From the NCBI GenBank assembly GCA_036386395.1, contig DASVVU010000086.1, forward strand, positions 1 through 5,474: a stretch of 5,474 bases of DNA. The letters are read 5' to 3'. The notes beneath the pieces were generated by a model that saw only the letters and a program-made list of their open reading frames with translations, was not told the origin of the DNA and made no database searches. Positions within the stretch are counted from its first letter, which is position 1; every line of letters starts with the position of its first letter. This DNA comes from JAJKJG01 sp036386395 (GTDB lineage: Bacteria; Pseudomonadota; Alphaproteobacteria; Rhizobiales; Beijerinckiaceae). The translations under genes and the position numbers were made by a program. This document shows positions 4,807 through 5,474 of this stretch, in pieces.

Positions 4807-5474
4807 ATGGCCGACTACGCGGAACTCTTCGTCACGTCCGGCGACGGCCTTCGCCTCTTCGCCCGCGACTACGGCCCCCGCGCCGGCCCGAGCCTGCCGG
4901 TGGTGTGCCTGCCGGGCCTCGCCCGCACCTCGGCCGACTTCCACGAGCTGGCGCTTGCGCTGTCGCAGGACGGCAAGCGCTCCCGGCGTGTCCTCGCCCT
5001 CGACTACCGCGGGCGCGGGCGCTCGGGCTACGACCGGAACTGGAAGAGCTACGACGTCAAGGTCGAGGCCGCCGACGCGCTGCAGGTCCTGACGGCCGCC
5101 GGGATCGCGGAGGCGGTCTTCGTCGGCACTTCCCGGGGCGGCATCGTCGCGATGGCGCTCGCGGCCGTCCGCCCGGCGCTCGTCCGCGGCGCGGTCCTCA
5201 ACGACATCGGCCCGGTGATCGAGGGCAAGGGCCTCGTGCGCATCCGCGGCTACGTCGGCAAGCTCCCCTCCCCGGGCGATTACGCGGCCGGCGCCGAGAT
5301 CCTGAAGCGGCTGATGAGCGCCCAGTTCACGGCGCTGACCGAGGCCGACTGGCTCGCCTGGGCGCGCGCGACCTGGAAGGAGGAAGGCGGCCGCCTCGTC
5401 CTCGACTACGATCCGGCGCTTGCCCGCACCCTCGAGGGCCTCGACCTCGAGGCGCCGCCGCCGCCGCTCTGGCC
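4807..5474 (+). CDS. Alpha/beta hydrolase fold protein, 3' end outside the window
   Basis: 222 complete codons are open from ATG 4807 to the window edge with no stop, so the C-terminus is missing. The start is supported by MADYAELFVTSGDGLRLFARDYG, written here only as a guide to the first strands (residues 1-23), and by a ribosome site 9 bases upstream. LPGLARTSADF (35-45) is the oxyanion-loop region, with PG where many relatives have HG. DYRGRGRSG (66-74) is the typical strand 4 turn, and VGTSRGG (106-112) is the nucleophile elbow with S109 as catalytic serine. LNDIGPVIE (131-139) follows strand 6. The catalytic histidine should lie beyond the window. Residues about 140-200 look like the cap region. 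The substrate cannot be predicted: esterase, haloperoxidase-like or C-C hydrolase relatives are all possible. No signal peptide is seen, so it is probably cytoplasmic. Confidence 0.9.
   Translation, partial: MADYAELFVTSGDGLRLFARDYGPRAGPSLPVVCLPGLARTSADFHELALALSQDGKRSRRVLALDYRGRGRSGYDRNWKSYDVKVEAADALQVLTAAGIAEAVFVGTSRGGIVAMALAAVRPALVRGAVLNDIGPVIEGKGLVRIRGYVGKLPSPGDYAAGAEILKRLMSAQFTALTEADWLAWARATWKEEGGRLVLDYDPALARTLEGLDLEAPPPPLW

Noticed and set aside
4801..4810. A perfect Kozak-like context (GCCACCATGG) at the hydrolase start.
   Set aside because: It is a coincidence. Everything else in the window is bacterial, and a Shine-Dalgarno lies 9 bases upstream.

Overview
The window is about 70% GC by eye, with strongly GC-biased third codon positions. 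It carries five protein genes in a layout I associate from memory with high-GC Hyphomicrobiales (Rhizobiales; Methylobacterium-like or a relative). That placement rests on gene content, base composition and the style of the intergenic repeats, not on a database comparison. All five genes look intact, except that the last one runs off the right edge. I see no rRNA, tRNA, insertion sequence, integrase or CRISPR array, and no stretch longer than 300 bases lacks a gene.

Left part (1-962). A NYN/LabA-type PIN-fold putative ribonuclease (53-751, +) converges on smpB. The 211-base gap between them (752-962) is not plain spacer. It holds a dense cluster of the octamer TGGAAYGC in both orientations, a near-palindrome made of two facing copies, a 10-bp tandem run, and a nested inverted repeat that could fold into a long hairpin near the end of smpB.

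Middle (963-2346, - strand). dapA (4-hydroxy-tetrahydrodipicolinate synthase, lysine/meso-DAP pathway) is followed 4 bases later by smpB (tmRNA partner in ribosome rescue), almost certainly one transcript. A 185-base divergent region (2347-2531) separates dapA from a soluble lytic transglycosylase gene. It contains two perfect 7-bp inverted repeats, one on each gene's side. DapA feeds the meso-DAP supply for peptidoglycan and the transglycosylase cleaves peptidoglycan, so the divergent pair has a shared theme, although co-regulation is only inferred.

Right part (2532-5474, +). The periplasmic Slt-type lytic transglycosylase (2532-4640) is followed by a pair of REP-like palindromic elements in inverted orientation (4659-4796). 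An alpha/beta hydrolase follows (4807 to the window end, 3' end missing). The right-hand palindrome also contains the apparent Shine-Dalgarno sequence of the hydrolase, so the repeat may have been recruited as its translation-initiation region.

I do not see a clear undescribed multi-gene system. The parts most worth a second look are the three structured intergenic regions.
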